Assembly (NCBI GenBank): GCA_028023455.1
Contig: JAQFVV010012398.1
Location: 6,536,682 to 6,600,681, forward strand
DNA: 64,000 nt
Direction of reading: 5' to 3'
Source: Epiperipatus broadwayi
Taxonomy: Eukaryota > Onychophora > Udeonychophora > Euonychophora > Peripatidae
Part shown: positions 24,796 to 36,402 of the stretch, one piece after another
Layout of the letters: each line of letters starts with the position of its first letter
Position numbering within the stretch: position 1 is the first letter of the stretch
Notes under the pieces: generated by a model
What the model saw: only the letters and a program-made list of their open reading frames with translations
What the model was told of the DNA's origin: nothing
The model's database searches: none
Translations under genes and position numbers: made by a program

Positions 24796-26590
24796 ATTTA
24801 AGCAACTTTATATTTTCTTCAAAAGGATCAAATGATCAGAATTACTATAACTATGAATATCTTAGATGTGACAATGAAACCAGGATATTGTTCTATTACT
24901 AAAAAATGGCCAAGTCTTGAGACTCCAGTGCTATATTTTACTCATATATACTGCCTTATATATGGATGGGAAGCACAAACAAAAGATATTATTGCCATTT
25001 AAATATATTGTGTATGCAGGGGATCTACTTCATGTATGAATGAATGTGTGAAGCAATTAGTTGGTGAGTAGAATGGATATATAGATATATTATTTTAAAT
25101 TAACTTTGTAGTTTAAAAAAAGGAAAAAATCTTTCTATTTTAAAAATTTTATCGTAGAAAAAGAAAAAAAAAATTTCTATTTATTATCTAATATCTAAAA
25201 GAAAAATATTTAACTTTGTCTATTCTGATTTAAGAGTAAACAACTGTTGAATAAATTATCCAGCTGAAAAGAAAAAATTGAAAATAAAATAAAATTAAGT
25301 GATCAGTTTGGTTCCAGAAGATTTCTTAATTATATCATTCCTAAAAGATTTTGTTTTGGAGTCTGAAAAATAAATTCAGAAATCTTTCTTAAAATTTATA
25401 AATGAAAAAACAAAAAGCAAAAAGTTTTATAAGAACTTTCAAACTGGACTTATTTAGATAATATTTTATTTTAAAAACGTTTGTTTACAATTAAGAGTAA
25501 GATAATTAAAATTAGTATCAAATATAAAATTTTTATATTTAGGCAAGCATTTGCGTATGTTTATCATTTAATCTTTAATATATTGTTAACGTAGAATAAG
25601 GTCTCTAGGTGTGATAAATTTATTACGACAAATGAAATATTATTGAAATATTATATAACATTCAGTTTATGTGCATGTCTATATGTGAACATGTATTTCT
25701 AAATTCATTCACTATGTATTATTAAAATAAAGTAATCTTTATTCGCCTAGTAATTATTGAAATATTTTACTTTTATTCATGCATGCACATTTGTGTGTTT
25801 ATATATATGAGTGTACGTGTTATGTAAGTCATTTATTTATTTATCTTTGTAAATGTGATTGCTTGAGTTATTAATCTATGTATGACAAAATCAGAATGAT
25901 TTATTTATACGTAAAGTACTTTTCAGACCTTTGCTTTTTATTATTATTTCTATATCATAATAAATTTATTAATCATTACTTTAAACTATTCCAGTAAAAT
26001 TATTTAATGTAAAATAGATTAAGTTTTAGATTTGTCTATTTTCTTTTATTCACAATTACAAATTGCTGATGATTTATGATACCAAACATGTTTCAGACAA
26101 TAATGGTATGTATTTGTATATGTTGCTTTAAGAATGTCTATGTATTCTTTTTAGGATTATTTGGATGGTCGAAAGGTAGTAAATAACCTTTAAGGTCTAT
26201 TCATTTTATTTTATAGATTTGATGATTGGTTTATAAAGATAGTCGTTAGACTCAACATGCCAAGAGCAATGATGATGATCAGCAATGGTATAATGATCCC
26301 AGCACTTTTTATATACTTAATTATAATTCTTTTAGCACTTAAGTATTTGCATACAAATAAAATATTGATTATCACTTTTTATTAAGCCCTAAGTTTGGCA
26401 TTTGTTAGACAACAATCAGCTGTTCTATAAAATATCTTTTTTAAACCCAGTCACAAAGGATGACTGTTGATTTGTTTACTGCTGGTAATATTATGCTTTT
26501 CATTTATGTTTATTATTCCCATAATTCCTTATAATGGCTTCCAATGCTGATCTGTACTTATGCTGATTTTGTTCATGCTTACTGATTGTT
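24796..26590. other. Gene-free AT-rich stretch
   Basis: I see no gene, RNA or defined repeat here. Confidence 0.5.
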
Positions 26591-26983
26591 GTTTACTCTC
26601 TTATTTTTCTCCTTCACTTTCTTTGCATATCTTTATATAATCATATATATTACTTATAATACTTCACTCATATACACTTTAATGCAATTAATTTTCTTAA
26701 AAACTTCTTTATTTTCTTACAGTTTCGATTGTCCAGCAGTCTTCATCAGATCTTCCTTTCAGTTTTAACTTTAATTCATTAAATTTAATTGAATTAAAGT
26801 TAAAACTAAAAGGAAGATAGAGCTCTGATGAAGACTGCTGAACAGTCGAATCTGTAAGAAAATAAAGAAGTTTTTAAGAAAATTAATTGTATTAAAGTAT
26901 ATATGAGTGAAGTATTATAAGTAATATATATGATTATATGAAGATATGCAAAGAAAGTGAAGAAGAAGAATAAGAGAGTATAC
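26591..26983. repeat. Fold-back repeat, family C
   Basis: The arms are about 175-180 bases each and meet near 26766-26801 around TTTAATTCATTAAATTTAAT. The arms contain CAGCAGTCTTCATCAGATC and its complement. The outer ends read GTTTACTCTCTTA and its near complement. A third, single arm of the same family lies at 27155-27297. The arm contains a hammerhead-like core (see findings). Confidence 0.85.
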
Positions 26984-27154
26984 TTCTGATAAAAAGAAAA
27001 TCACACAAAGGATTAGAGAAAAGAAGAAAGACAAGTTTTGGATATATGTAATATATAATATATGATATGGAAAATATAGCCAATATAAAAATGTTAATGG
27101 ACTACATTAAAGAATTAGAAAAATATGAAATATCAAGAATATTTTTTATAAGAA

Positions 27155-27297
27155 TTAAAGTTAAACCTGAAAGGAAGATAGTGCTCTGATGAAGACTGCT
27201 GGACAGTCGAAACTGTAAAAAAATAAAGAAGTTTTTAAGAAAATTAATTGCATTAAAGTGTATATGAGTGAAGTATTATAAGTAATATATATGATTG
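27155..27297 (+). repeat. Family C single arm with hammerhead-like core
   Basis: A direct copy of the right arm of the palindrome at 26591-26983. It contains CTGATGA (27186-27192), a 5-bp stem GACTG/CAGTC (27194-27198 and 27204-27208) with loop CTGGA, and GAAAC (27209-27213). It ends with the same GAAGTATTATAAGTAATATA sequence as the palindrome's right arm. Confidence 0.8.
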
Positions 27298-28034
27298 TTG
27301 TTTCCCATCATCATTAGAATACATTCACTTAGTGGCATTGCTGGAGGATAATATTTTTTCCATTCTCCCATTATACTCCACTTTTCATGTGATTACAATA
27401 TAAATATATATATATATATGTATCCATGTAATTTTATCACATATGCTTTATAATGTACAAGAGATTTGGATTCAGTAGCTCAGATTAACATGTAGCAATT
27501 GTTATTTAATGATTGGTCACTCCCTTTAACAATCTCTAAATGATTAAAATAGAAATATCATTTCTATTTTTTAGGTCTAGACTTATTTATCTAAAAGAGC
27601 ACAATCTTACTGTTTCTCAAAATAATTAATTCCATTTTATCTTAACCTTTTTACCCTTCACTTTTATTGTTATTGTAATCTGGGCTTTAATATAGCCTTA
27701 TGTACTTGATATTAAAAATATGATAATTATGATTACACAATTATGAATGCACACATATAAAAGAACAATGTCATGAGATAGGATGAAAAATAAAGATTTA
27801 GAATTATATGAATATTAGAAACAATTTAAATTAACAACAAATTTTTATAACAAATAATGCCAAGGATCACAATGGTAAAAAAACAATATACATTGCAATG
27901 AATGTTTAATCTTTTTAAAATTCAATAATACAGGTAATTTAATATTTTTATTGGTTTATTATAATGAAAATATTATTATTTAAGTTTTAGTAAAAATCAG
28001 TCACATGCCACATGACCTATATAGCTTGCATTAC
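27298..28034. other. Gene-free AT-rich stretch
   Basis: No feature beyond short TA runs (around 27404-27420). Confidence 0.5.
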
Positions 28035-28352
28035 CAATATATAATATATAAAGAGCCTGCTAATAGCTCTAAGCAAGCTTATTTATTTATTTATTTATTT
28101 TAATGATAAATATTATAAGAGAAAGTACCTAAAATCTTTATTTATAATGGACCCCAGACCAATTTCTATGGCTCTCTTCAGTGAGAAGCTAGGACATGTT
28201 CTAGCTCCTCACTGAAGAGAGCCATAGCTTGAAACTGGTTGGGAATGGAGACCATCATAGATAAAGATTTTAGGTACTTTGTCTTGTAGCATTTATCATT
28301 AAAATAAATAAGCTTGTTTAGAGCTATTAGCATGCTTTTTATATATTACATA
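28035..28352. repeat. Family D, palindromic copy
   Basis: A head-to-head copy of the family D 3' half. The arms contain AGCTCTAAGCAAGCTT and its complement, AAAGTACCTAAAATCTTTAT and its complement, and CTCTTCAGTGAG. They meet around 28190-28205. The left arm includes a short (TTTA)n run (about 28080-28102). Compared with the linear copies at 24.5 and 36.1 kb, only the second half is present, once in each orientation. Confidence 0.8.
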
Positions 28353-29157
28353 TTATTTAAGTTTTGCATGTTGTAAATCAATTTTTATGATTTCAAGATG
28401 TCATCTGATATATTATAATTTTACGATTTTTGTATCGATTTTTAAATCACAATAAAAAATATACTATTAAATTTTAAATGTAAACACATGTATATTAAGT
28501 TAAATTTTAAAGGGGACAATACACTAAAATACTCATAATTTATTCACCATGGGAACAAGTTATTTAAAACAAGATTAATACAGAAATATTCATATTAATT
28601 TATATGGAATATTAAAATGATTTACAATAGTAATATAACTTTTAATATAATATTTTAATGTGTGTGCATAAGTGTTTTTTTGTTTCTTTGATTTATTTTA
28701 AATTTAAATAGGTATTATTTTGAACTCATTTAAGTAAAATTATTATTTTGTAAATATCTGTTATGAGAATAATAATAAATGAGTGATATAAAATGGCTTA
28801 TTTTAATTTTTGTAATTTAAATATTTATTTTTATATTATAATCTGTATATTTAATTTGACTGATGTAGGTAATATTTTATATGATTTTAAAATATTGTTT
28901 TGTAATTTTAAAATAATTTTATTATGAAGAACTCTACATTTTTACAAAGACTGCATAATCATCTGTAAATATACTATATCATGGAAATTGCAGAATATTT
29001 TGATATAAACACATAAAAGAGTTAATAAATTTAAATGAGGGTGATGATAAAATCAGTCACATTGTAAGAACATATAAATAGATGTGAATGAAAGGAATCT
29101 TTCTCTTTCAATTGTTATTTGTTTTCTGGCTAAAGTTTAATTGTGCTGAAATTAAAT
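28353..29157. other. Gene-free AT-rich stretch
   Basis: Nothing recognisable. Confidence 0.5.
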
Positions 29158-30052
29158 TACACCTGGGTCTCATTTTATGTGGATTATTTTAATGTGATTT
29201 TGAAGTTATGCGATTCATATTTCTTCTTAATATTTTTTATATTTCACTATATTTATTAGATATCAAGAGATTTAAATTATTAATAACATATTTTGACTTG
29301 AAATACTTTTTTTCCCCCAAAAATATAACATTATATTAGCAGCTAACATGAATATGGCCTGAAGCTGTATTTAGAATCTTAGCTTCTATTGTAAATAACA
29401 TACTTATACTAATGAATAAATAATAATAATAGATTTATACTTATATATAAAAATATTGCAATAAATATTCAAAAATTTTAGACTTTTAAAACGTATTTTG
29501 TTAGATATAACAAATAAAAATTTTTTTAGATTGTGAAAATAAATAACGAAGACTTTATTGATTTTTTAAACTGAAAATAATCTTTCTAATGATAATGTAT
29601 AATCTTTTTATTTTGATTGCAATCTCATTTTTTAAATATAAAAACAGAAAACCATTAACAAAGCACAAGACTAAAAGTGGCACTAGTTGTACACATGTCA
29701 TGAATCTGATTCACAAACAAACGCATATTCACAAATAGTGATAATGATTAAAATATGTATGAAAAAATGTAAAATTAAATACTGTAATTAATAAAAAAAG
29801 TAAAAAAAGTTTGTATTGTATTAATTTTTTTTCAAATATTTGAAATTTTTTATTAGTCATACTTTATTTCCTTATTTTTTTAATGCGAATTTTAAAGTAA
29901 TTTTTCTTTGTTGCTTTTCTTTTATGCAATTTCTGAAAATTACTGGAACATATCCCTCATTTTTCAAGGTAAGTTAAGTCTATTTTTGTGTGATTTCTTT
30001 TGTGTGCATTTTTTGAGGAACCTATGTACCAATAAAATGAGACCCAGGTGTA
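29158..30052. mobile_element. Candidate Tc1/mariner-type non-autonomous element
   Basis: Perfect 19-bp terminal inverted repeats, CACCTGGGTCTCATTTTAT at 29160-29178 and its complement at 30032-30050. Each is flanked outside by TA (29158-29159 and 30051-30052), the target duplication typical of Tc1/mariner transposons. The roughly 890-bp interior has no transposase ORF. The internal part from about 29200 to 29650 has an inverted relative at 43190-43645. The plus-strand ORF at 29908-30150 crosses the right end and is not convincing as a gene. Confidence 0.65.
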
Positions 30053-31835
30053 TCTATGTTTTGGAATACAAAAGGGTAGAATTTAATAAATCATTGGCCT
30101 TCTTTCAAAACTCCTACACATGTTACCATAATGAAACCTCTCACTCTTAGTCTCTTTAAAAAAAAAAGTTTAAGAAGTAGGCATTAAATGCATTTTTTTA
30201 CCTGCTGATCAATCTTTACCAAATATGAAGATTAAAATGGTTTTTTTTTTGTGTGGGCTAATTTAGAAAAAGAATATGTATAAATCTAGTGAATTCATTG
30301 AGCACACCAAATGGTTAATAGATCCTCAATAACTAGTGCATAAATGTATATGAAATAACTGTCCAAATACCTAATAATGCATTGTTATAGATTTGACTGA
30401 GGAATTCTAATCACCATCAGAGTATGATAAATCTCAATTTTGGTTATCCAGTTTTATCAGCAGCTATAAATGGAATGCAAAATCTGATAAATTTTGATTT
30501 TCAACAAGATTTTCAAGACATAAATGTAATGTGCTTGATTTTGTTTGTTGTGCTGGATGTGAATGATAAATTAAAAAAAAAAAAACCAAAGCATCATAAT
30601 TTATTATTAATATTAGATAATAATAATAAATAATTAAACATTCTGCTTAAATATCATAAGGCAAAACCAATACCCCATTTAATTTTTCTTGGTGTATGTT
30701 AAAATAATCACTAATTATTAGATGTATATAAAATCTCTATGTTCATTCTTTGAACCCTTCCTTTTAAAAAGAACACATACTTGCATCTAGCAGCCACTAA
30801 TTATTCTAGCTTAAATTTAGATGGTCATTAAATATCATTCTTGTTGTTATTTCAGGGAAATAAAATGTCTATAGTTAATAAAGAATTGAAGGTACTAAAA
30901 TATATAATTTTTAAATTGATTTCAAATTTATATAACATTCCAAAAATGTTTGCCATTTCAAGTTTTTAGTTTGGTAGGTAAAGTTGTAACTAAAGGAGAT
31001 TTCTTGATGTATATATGCATTTTTTTTTACTTTGAACTCTTGGCTTTATTAATAAAGGCAAAAGCTAAGAACTGGTTTGAGAATAGAGATAGAGACAAGG
31101 AAGATAAAAAATTTATGTACATCTGATAACTAATTTACACTCACAGTACAATGAAGAGATGCTTTTGTTTAGACAGTTCATTCTACAGAACAGAGATGTT
31201 GTCTCTTAGTAGTCAGTGTTTAGTATCTCCTTGTGTTTCTAAGGAATTATGGGATGCAATGATCTAAAATAAGAGTCATTTTGGGATATCCTTTATACAA
31301 AATGGATATTATATCTGTATGCATCTCAGGTCAATAATATCAATATAGCAACTACTCTATTTTACTAAGCTTATAATGCCCATCATGAAGATATATAAGT
31401 TTCTGCATATATATAACTTTTTTTTTCTTTTTTACTTCTGTAAATTAAATTAGTGATAATTCGCCTTTGATCTTTATTTTTATCAATGGGATTATTTGTG
31501 TTCTTGCAAGCAATACATTATAATAGCATTTTCTATTTTGTAGCAGTGCATTCAATTTAATAGTTATTTATATTGACCAGGTGCTTTACTTTAAAATATG
31601 AAATTACATTTCTATATCTGAAATCATGTATTTGTAAGTCATGTATTATTATAAATTCTTTCCCATCAACTTGTCTATAGTGAAATTAATGTTAACAATA
31701 GATGGAAGTATATACTACTACATTTTTAGATACTGCACAACACATTACAGAATAAATAAATTAAAAAAAAAAAAAAACTCTATTACCAATAAATGTTATT
31801 AGAAAACTAGCTATTGTTTAAGAATTTGAAATATC
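30053..31835. other. Gene-free AT-rich stretch
   Basis: No gene was recognised. The ORF at 30424-30633 matches no family I know and ends in low-complexity lysine and asparagine codons. Confidence 0.45.
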
Positions 31836-32115
31836 ACTGACATTATTGAAATAATGAAGAGATTGAAGTTGAACTGGCTGAAGATATAACTAAAAAAAAT
31901 TATAATAGATAAAAAGTTAAAGTCTTAAACTAGATCTCATGACATTGTAAAAACTTAGAAAGAGACATTATGTAAGATGAATAGATGAGTTAAGAATATC
32001 TGTTAGTATTATATGAAGAAAAGGGATTATGAATCAAACAAACCATTTTTAACTTGCAGAGACCCTATCATGCAGTGAATTGATAATGAGTAAAAAAGAT
32101 TATAAGAATGATGGT
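31836..32115 (+). pseudogene. RTE 3' fragment, same family as 0.3-3.6 kb
   Basis: The order of phrases matches the 3' end of the RTE copies at 0.4 and 60.1 kb: AAGAGATTGAAGTTGAACTGG, ATAATAGATAAAAAG, CTTAAACTAGATCTCATGAC, TTAGAAAGAGACATTATGTA and TGCAGTGAATTGATAATGAG. It encodes the last part of the ORF but with several stops and frame changes. It is cut at the 5' side, as expected for incomplete reverse transcription, and has no long ORF. Confidence 0.7.
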
Positions 32116-34262
32116 ATATGGCACAACTAGAGAAAAAAATTGTTATGATTTAAATATATGTTAAACCCTTGAAGTATTTTAATAGTTAAGTTTTAAAATA
32201 TTTTGATAAAAAATGTAAAATTATAGATATAATTAAGATTTTGGATGAAACAAATAAAAATTATTTCAATAGATATATTATTTTTTAGAATGAAAAACTC
32301 ATTTTAAATTGAGTGATATGAGTAACTAAAGAGTATACTACTTATCTAAATCCCTTGGAATTCTTTCAAATATTCAAAAAGATTAAGTAATGAAATTTTC
32401 AATTTTTTGGTTTTTATCAATGTATATCCCATTTTAATTTCATTAATATCACAGTAGAAAATCCAATCCCTGTGTTTCACTATACTTATATTTTATGAAC
32501 AAACTTTGTTTTTCAGGTGTGTTAAGATATCAACACCAACCTTCATGCCCATATTAAAAGTTTTACAATATTTACTATACCATTCTCACATATAGTAGGG
32601 ACTGGTTTTTGTTCATTTTTAGCATCTTGTGGAAAAGTGAACAAGTATTATACTATAGATATATATTTTCTATTTTTTGTTTTTATCAGTGCATCCCTTA
32701 TCCCACCCTACCATATTACAAGCGCCCATCAGAGCAAAAAGCTACACCACTCTCTCACTGTAAAAAAAATAAGTTCTGGAATGTTAATGCTACGACTAAT
32801 TTAGACTATATAGTAAATATGTTACCAAAGATATAAAGAAAAAAGTTTAGAAATCATGTCATATTTTTTAATATCAGTGCAGGCTGGTCCATAAGCATCA
32901 AGGCATTGCAGCATCATTAGAAGAAAAAAAAAATGTTGTCTTTGAAAATATTAATATAATAATCATATAATATATTACATAATTATTATGTAATTACAAC
33001 TAATTAAATCAATTTTAAAAAGAAATGTTTTAAGTATGCTTGAGATTATTTTCAAAGATGTGCTAATTGTGGCAGTGGCAAAAACGTTATGTTTAGTGAA
33101 TTTCAGCACTTGCTTTTATTAACGTATTTAATTATCTCCATTGGATCTACTTGCTGTGGCGGCATCAGTAGTTATTTGAGATTGATATGTTTATTAATTT
33201 TGTGTTGTTGTTTTTTTCAGAATGAAGAATGAACAATAAAACATTGTTTATTCTTGTAATTAACATTTATAATCAACATATAAATATTTATTACAGAAAA
33301 ATATAACTAATAAAAGAATTTTTGTTTTAAACATTTATCATCATGGGTGTTAGTGATAAATACATAAAAAGAAAATATTTTCCCGATTGTCATTACATGT
33401 CGAAATAAAAAGTAAAGATCGATCTACTCCAAACAGCAGTTAGTAAAGTTAAAAATACAGTGATATTTTAACAATGATTGATTTGGAAAGATAAAAAAAT
33501 TGTTTGGTTGCAAAATTAGAAATGATCTGTTTTGGTTTCCTTGCTTACCTTTTGATGGCAATACTATAATAAAGCACCCCTGCTTTAAAATGTTACGGAT
33601 CACCACTAATTAATATGTAATATATTTTTGTATATATAAACAACACTTTACATATACTGTCAATAAGTTTAATAATGGAAGTAAACTGATTTATTATTGA
33701 TCCTGGATTACATTGTACATTCTTTTTTTTTATGAACTCCTATCAGGTTATATCAAATGTTGATTGAACTCTAACCTATTAACATTTAGAAGAAAAAAAA
33801 CCTTTTATTTTGAAAGGTTTAACTGAGTATTGCTTAGAGTGAAAAATATATGTATAGATGAATTATTATTTAAATAATAAATTCTTTTGTTATTAGTAGA
33901 CTACTGATAAATAAATTAATAATTTATGTGATAAGGAAAAGTCACAATCTGTTACGAATTTTGCAATTATTATTATTATTTACTTGAAAAATTAATTTAT
34001 GGATAATTACATCATGAATTATTTTAAAGCTTGTGATATTTTGACGTTGCTATATATAGGCCTATCTGAAGCAAATTATATCTGAGATATTTTTTTTGTA
34101 GTAGTTGTAAGATTAAGATATTAGCCTAACAAAAATATTTTTTTTCTTCTAATCATTATTGTCTAGACCAAAAAAAAAAAAAATGAAAGGAAAGATTGCT
34201 TTGTCTTTAGGTAAGTCACTTAAATATTTCAGAACTTATGTAGTAAATAAATTTGCACATAA
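32116..34262. other. Gene-free stretch with more CpG from 33.0 kb
   Basis: From about 33.05 to 34.6 kb CpGs are clearly more common than elsewhere (AAACGTTATG, GGCGGC, CCCGAT, GTCGAAA, ATCGATC, TACGGAT, TGACGTTG). A good 3' splice-like sequence (TTTTTTTCAG) precedes AATGAAGAATGAACAATAAA near 33220-33240. No coding potential is recognised in any frame. Confidence 0.35.
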
Positions 34263-34335
34263 TCCGGCATGGTTTGTTGCAATGGTAGAGTGACGGACGC
34301 TGGGATAGATCCATGGATTGTGGCTCATTTATCAT
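34263..34335 (+). repeat. tRNA-like repeat head (SINE-like), degenerate
   Basis: TTTGTTGCAATGGTAGAGTG resembles an A box in the D-arm of a tRNA. It is followed at tRNA-like spacing by GACGGACGCTGGGATAG and TGGATTGTGGCTC, which partly resembles the anticodon and T-arm regions. The B box is poor and no full cloverleaf forms, so this is more likely an old tRNA-derived SINE or tRNA pseudogene than an active gene. Confidence 0.35.
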
Positions 34336-34810
34336 TTACGAGTATTAAACCTATGGACTTTTTCGCTATAAACCATTTAGTTAGCATTATCAATATTTTA
34401 TTATAGTTCACACACGAATATATGCATTAAATCATGATGCATGCACCTGCTGTCCTATCCAGGCTGATAAAACTTAGAAATCATTTCAAAGGCTTAGATT
34501 GTTATATATTTTTTTTAGATAAGTATTCACTCTTTGTTTGTAAATAATATTTAGTTATTCTTAATTAGAAAATAAATAAGAGAATAAAAATACTTAAAAT
34601 ATTTACTACTGACAATTGACAAACCCGATGAAGAATATCTTTTTTTATCTATTCTATTGTTAGGGAGGCTTTTGCTCTGCAATATTTGAATATTGTTTTA
34701 TATTAATATATAAATGTTAACTAAAAAAATTTTTAGTATGATTGAACTATTATCTAAAATTTCATGATATTAAATATTAATAAGTTTCTTCACTTCATTA
34801 TTTATCTTAC

Positions 34811-35053
34811 AAGTCATATATAGCATGACATTGCTTTTGTAAGTTTGTATTTACAAATGTGTAATATAGAGAATGTACCAATAGCTCAAAATCAATTGGT
34901 CTGGGGATGGGAACATTCCAGATAGAGATTTTAAATATTTTCTCTTAGTGCACTTATCAATTAAGAGTTTGTTTGAGCCATTGGTACACTCTCTATATTA
35001 CATATTTGTAAATACAAGCTTATAAAAGCAATGTCACACTATATATGATTTGT
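34811..35053. repeat. Fold-back repeat with a family D core
   Basis: The arms of about 85 bases share GACATTGCTTTTGTAAG and TTTACAAATGTGTAATATAG with their complements. Between them lies family D sequence including ATTGGTCTGGGGATGGGAAC and ATAGAGATTTTAAATATTTT. The outer edges are near 34811 and 35053. Confidence 0.75.
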
Positions 35054-35079
35054 TTTATTTATTACTATAGTTTTACCTT

Positions 35080-35397
35080 TAAGGCCTTGGCAATGATAAG
35101 GCTATTAATATATAATAGATATAAATACAGATCAGTTTCATATAGTTATTTAAGTTAGATAGCTGGAATTAAAGACATTTTCATGACCAAAAATTTCAGA
35201 GTTTTTACTTAAATATTACGTATTAAAGAAGTGCTGTTTTTGAGTTGATATTTTAGATCTAATGTCTGAATGTTCTAGCTCCTCACTGAGGTGAGCCATA
35301 AGCTCAAAACCAATTGATCTGGGGAGTTAAATATTTTCTCTTACTACACTTATCAATTAAAAGCTTGTTTGAGCTATTGGCATGCTCTCTACATTAT
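35080..35397. repeat. Family D, linear copy
   Basis: The phrase order is the same as at 24.5 and 36.1 kb: a TTAAGTTAGATAGCTGGAAT stretch, TTGATATTTTAGATCTAATG, CTAGCTCCTCACTGAGGTGA and CCAATTGATCTGGGGA. A deletion follows the last phrase. The copy begins only about 30 bases after the fold-back copy at 34811-35053. Confidence 0.7.
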
Positions 35398-35839
35398 ATA
35401 TATATATCATTAAAACCAGTCAACGCTTAGACAATCCCAATATCAATAACAATCTACAATTTCAAACTATTGTCAAGGCAACCTCCTTTTAGCAGTAAAA
35501 GTGAAATCCCATCTTTATCAATGGTCTAATATACTTATATATATATATATATACATTCTTTTTATAAACATTCCCATATCTTTTATATGTGTTTCAGGTG
35601 TCTTAATAGATCATTATCTTCTTCACTTTTCTACTATTACAATATATATATAAACATGACTTAATTAACAGGCAAGCAGCAAACGTTAAGATCACAGAAT
35701 TGTGGGAAAGTTAGCATTTCAAAGCTTTAGTTGAAACAGATTACTGGGATAATCGAAAGCGCTCCTAAGTGGATAAAATTTTTAATTATTTAGTTACTGT
35801 ATTTACAAATATTTAGTTATATAATTACATATATATAAA

Positions 35840-36025
35840 TAAAACAGTAAAAATGATAAACATAATGGTAATAACTATTATATACTACCTTTCAATATAC
35901 AGAAATATTTTTGGTTAATTCCTTAACCCTTTTTAATGGCTGATAAATTTATGGCAGTTGAGGAGGTTTAAGGAAGTAACCAAAAGTAGTTATTACTATT
36001 ATATTTATTATTTTTATTGTTATTA
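35840..36025. repeat. Fold-back repeat, family E, copy 2
   Basis: The arms match those at 18861-19025 (AACATAATGGTAATAACTA, complement TAGTTATTACTATTATATTT). The sequence following the right arm, TTTGTAATTAATGGACATTT, also matches copy 1. The spacer near 35930-35965 differs between copies. Confidence 0.75.
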
Positions 36026-36060
36026 CAATAGTTTGTAATTAATGGACATTTTACTTGTAT

Positions 36061-36402
36061 TAGGCTTTTATAATGTTATATTGCTGAGGATATTAATATA
36101 TGGTGAAACTACTGAGCTTAGACCCATATAGCTATTTGGTTTGTAAGGCTGGATTTGAAGACATCTATGTGTCAGAAAAGCTCAGATTTTCACATTGACA
36201 ATAACATATTAGATAAGTGTTGACTTTTGAGTTTATATTTTAGATTTAGTGTCTGGAATCCTAACACCTCACTGAAGTGAGCCATAAGCCTGAAAACAAT
36301 TGGTCTGGGGATGAGGACTTTCCAATAGAGATTTTGAATTCTTTCTTTTTCAGCACAATAAGTTAAAGTTTTATTGGAGCTATTGGTAAGCTCCCTCTAG
36401 TG
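36061..36402. repeat. Family D, linear copy
   Basis: Full-length-looking member. It contains ATGTTATATTGCTGAGGATA, TTGAAGACATCTATGTGTC, CACCTCACTGAAGTGAGCC, CAATTGGTCTGGGGATGAGG and AATAGAGATTTTGAATTCTT. It ends near GGTAAGCTCCCTCTAG. It starts directly after the family E copy at 35840-36025 and its tail. Confidence 0.7.

Noticed and set aside
29908-30150. 80-residue ORF
   Set aside because: It overlaps the right terminal repeat of the TA-flanked element and shows no family resemblance.
30424-30633. 69-residue ORF beginning MINLNFGYPVL
   Set aside because: No known family, and it ends in low-complexity codons. I found no splice context or conserved neighbour.
35690-35775. Possible tRNA-like sequence near a CGAAAGCGCTCC stretch
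   Set aside because: No A box, B box or cloverleaf could be traced.
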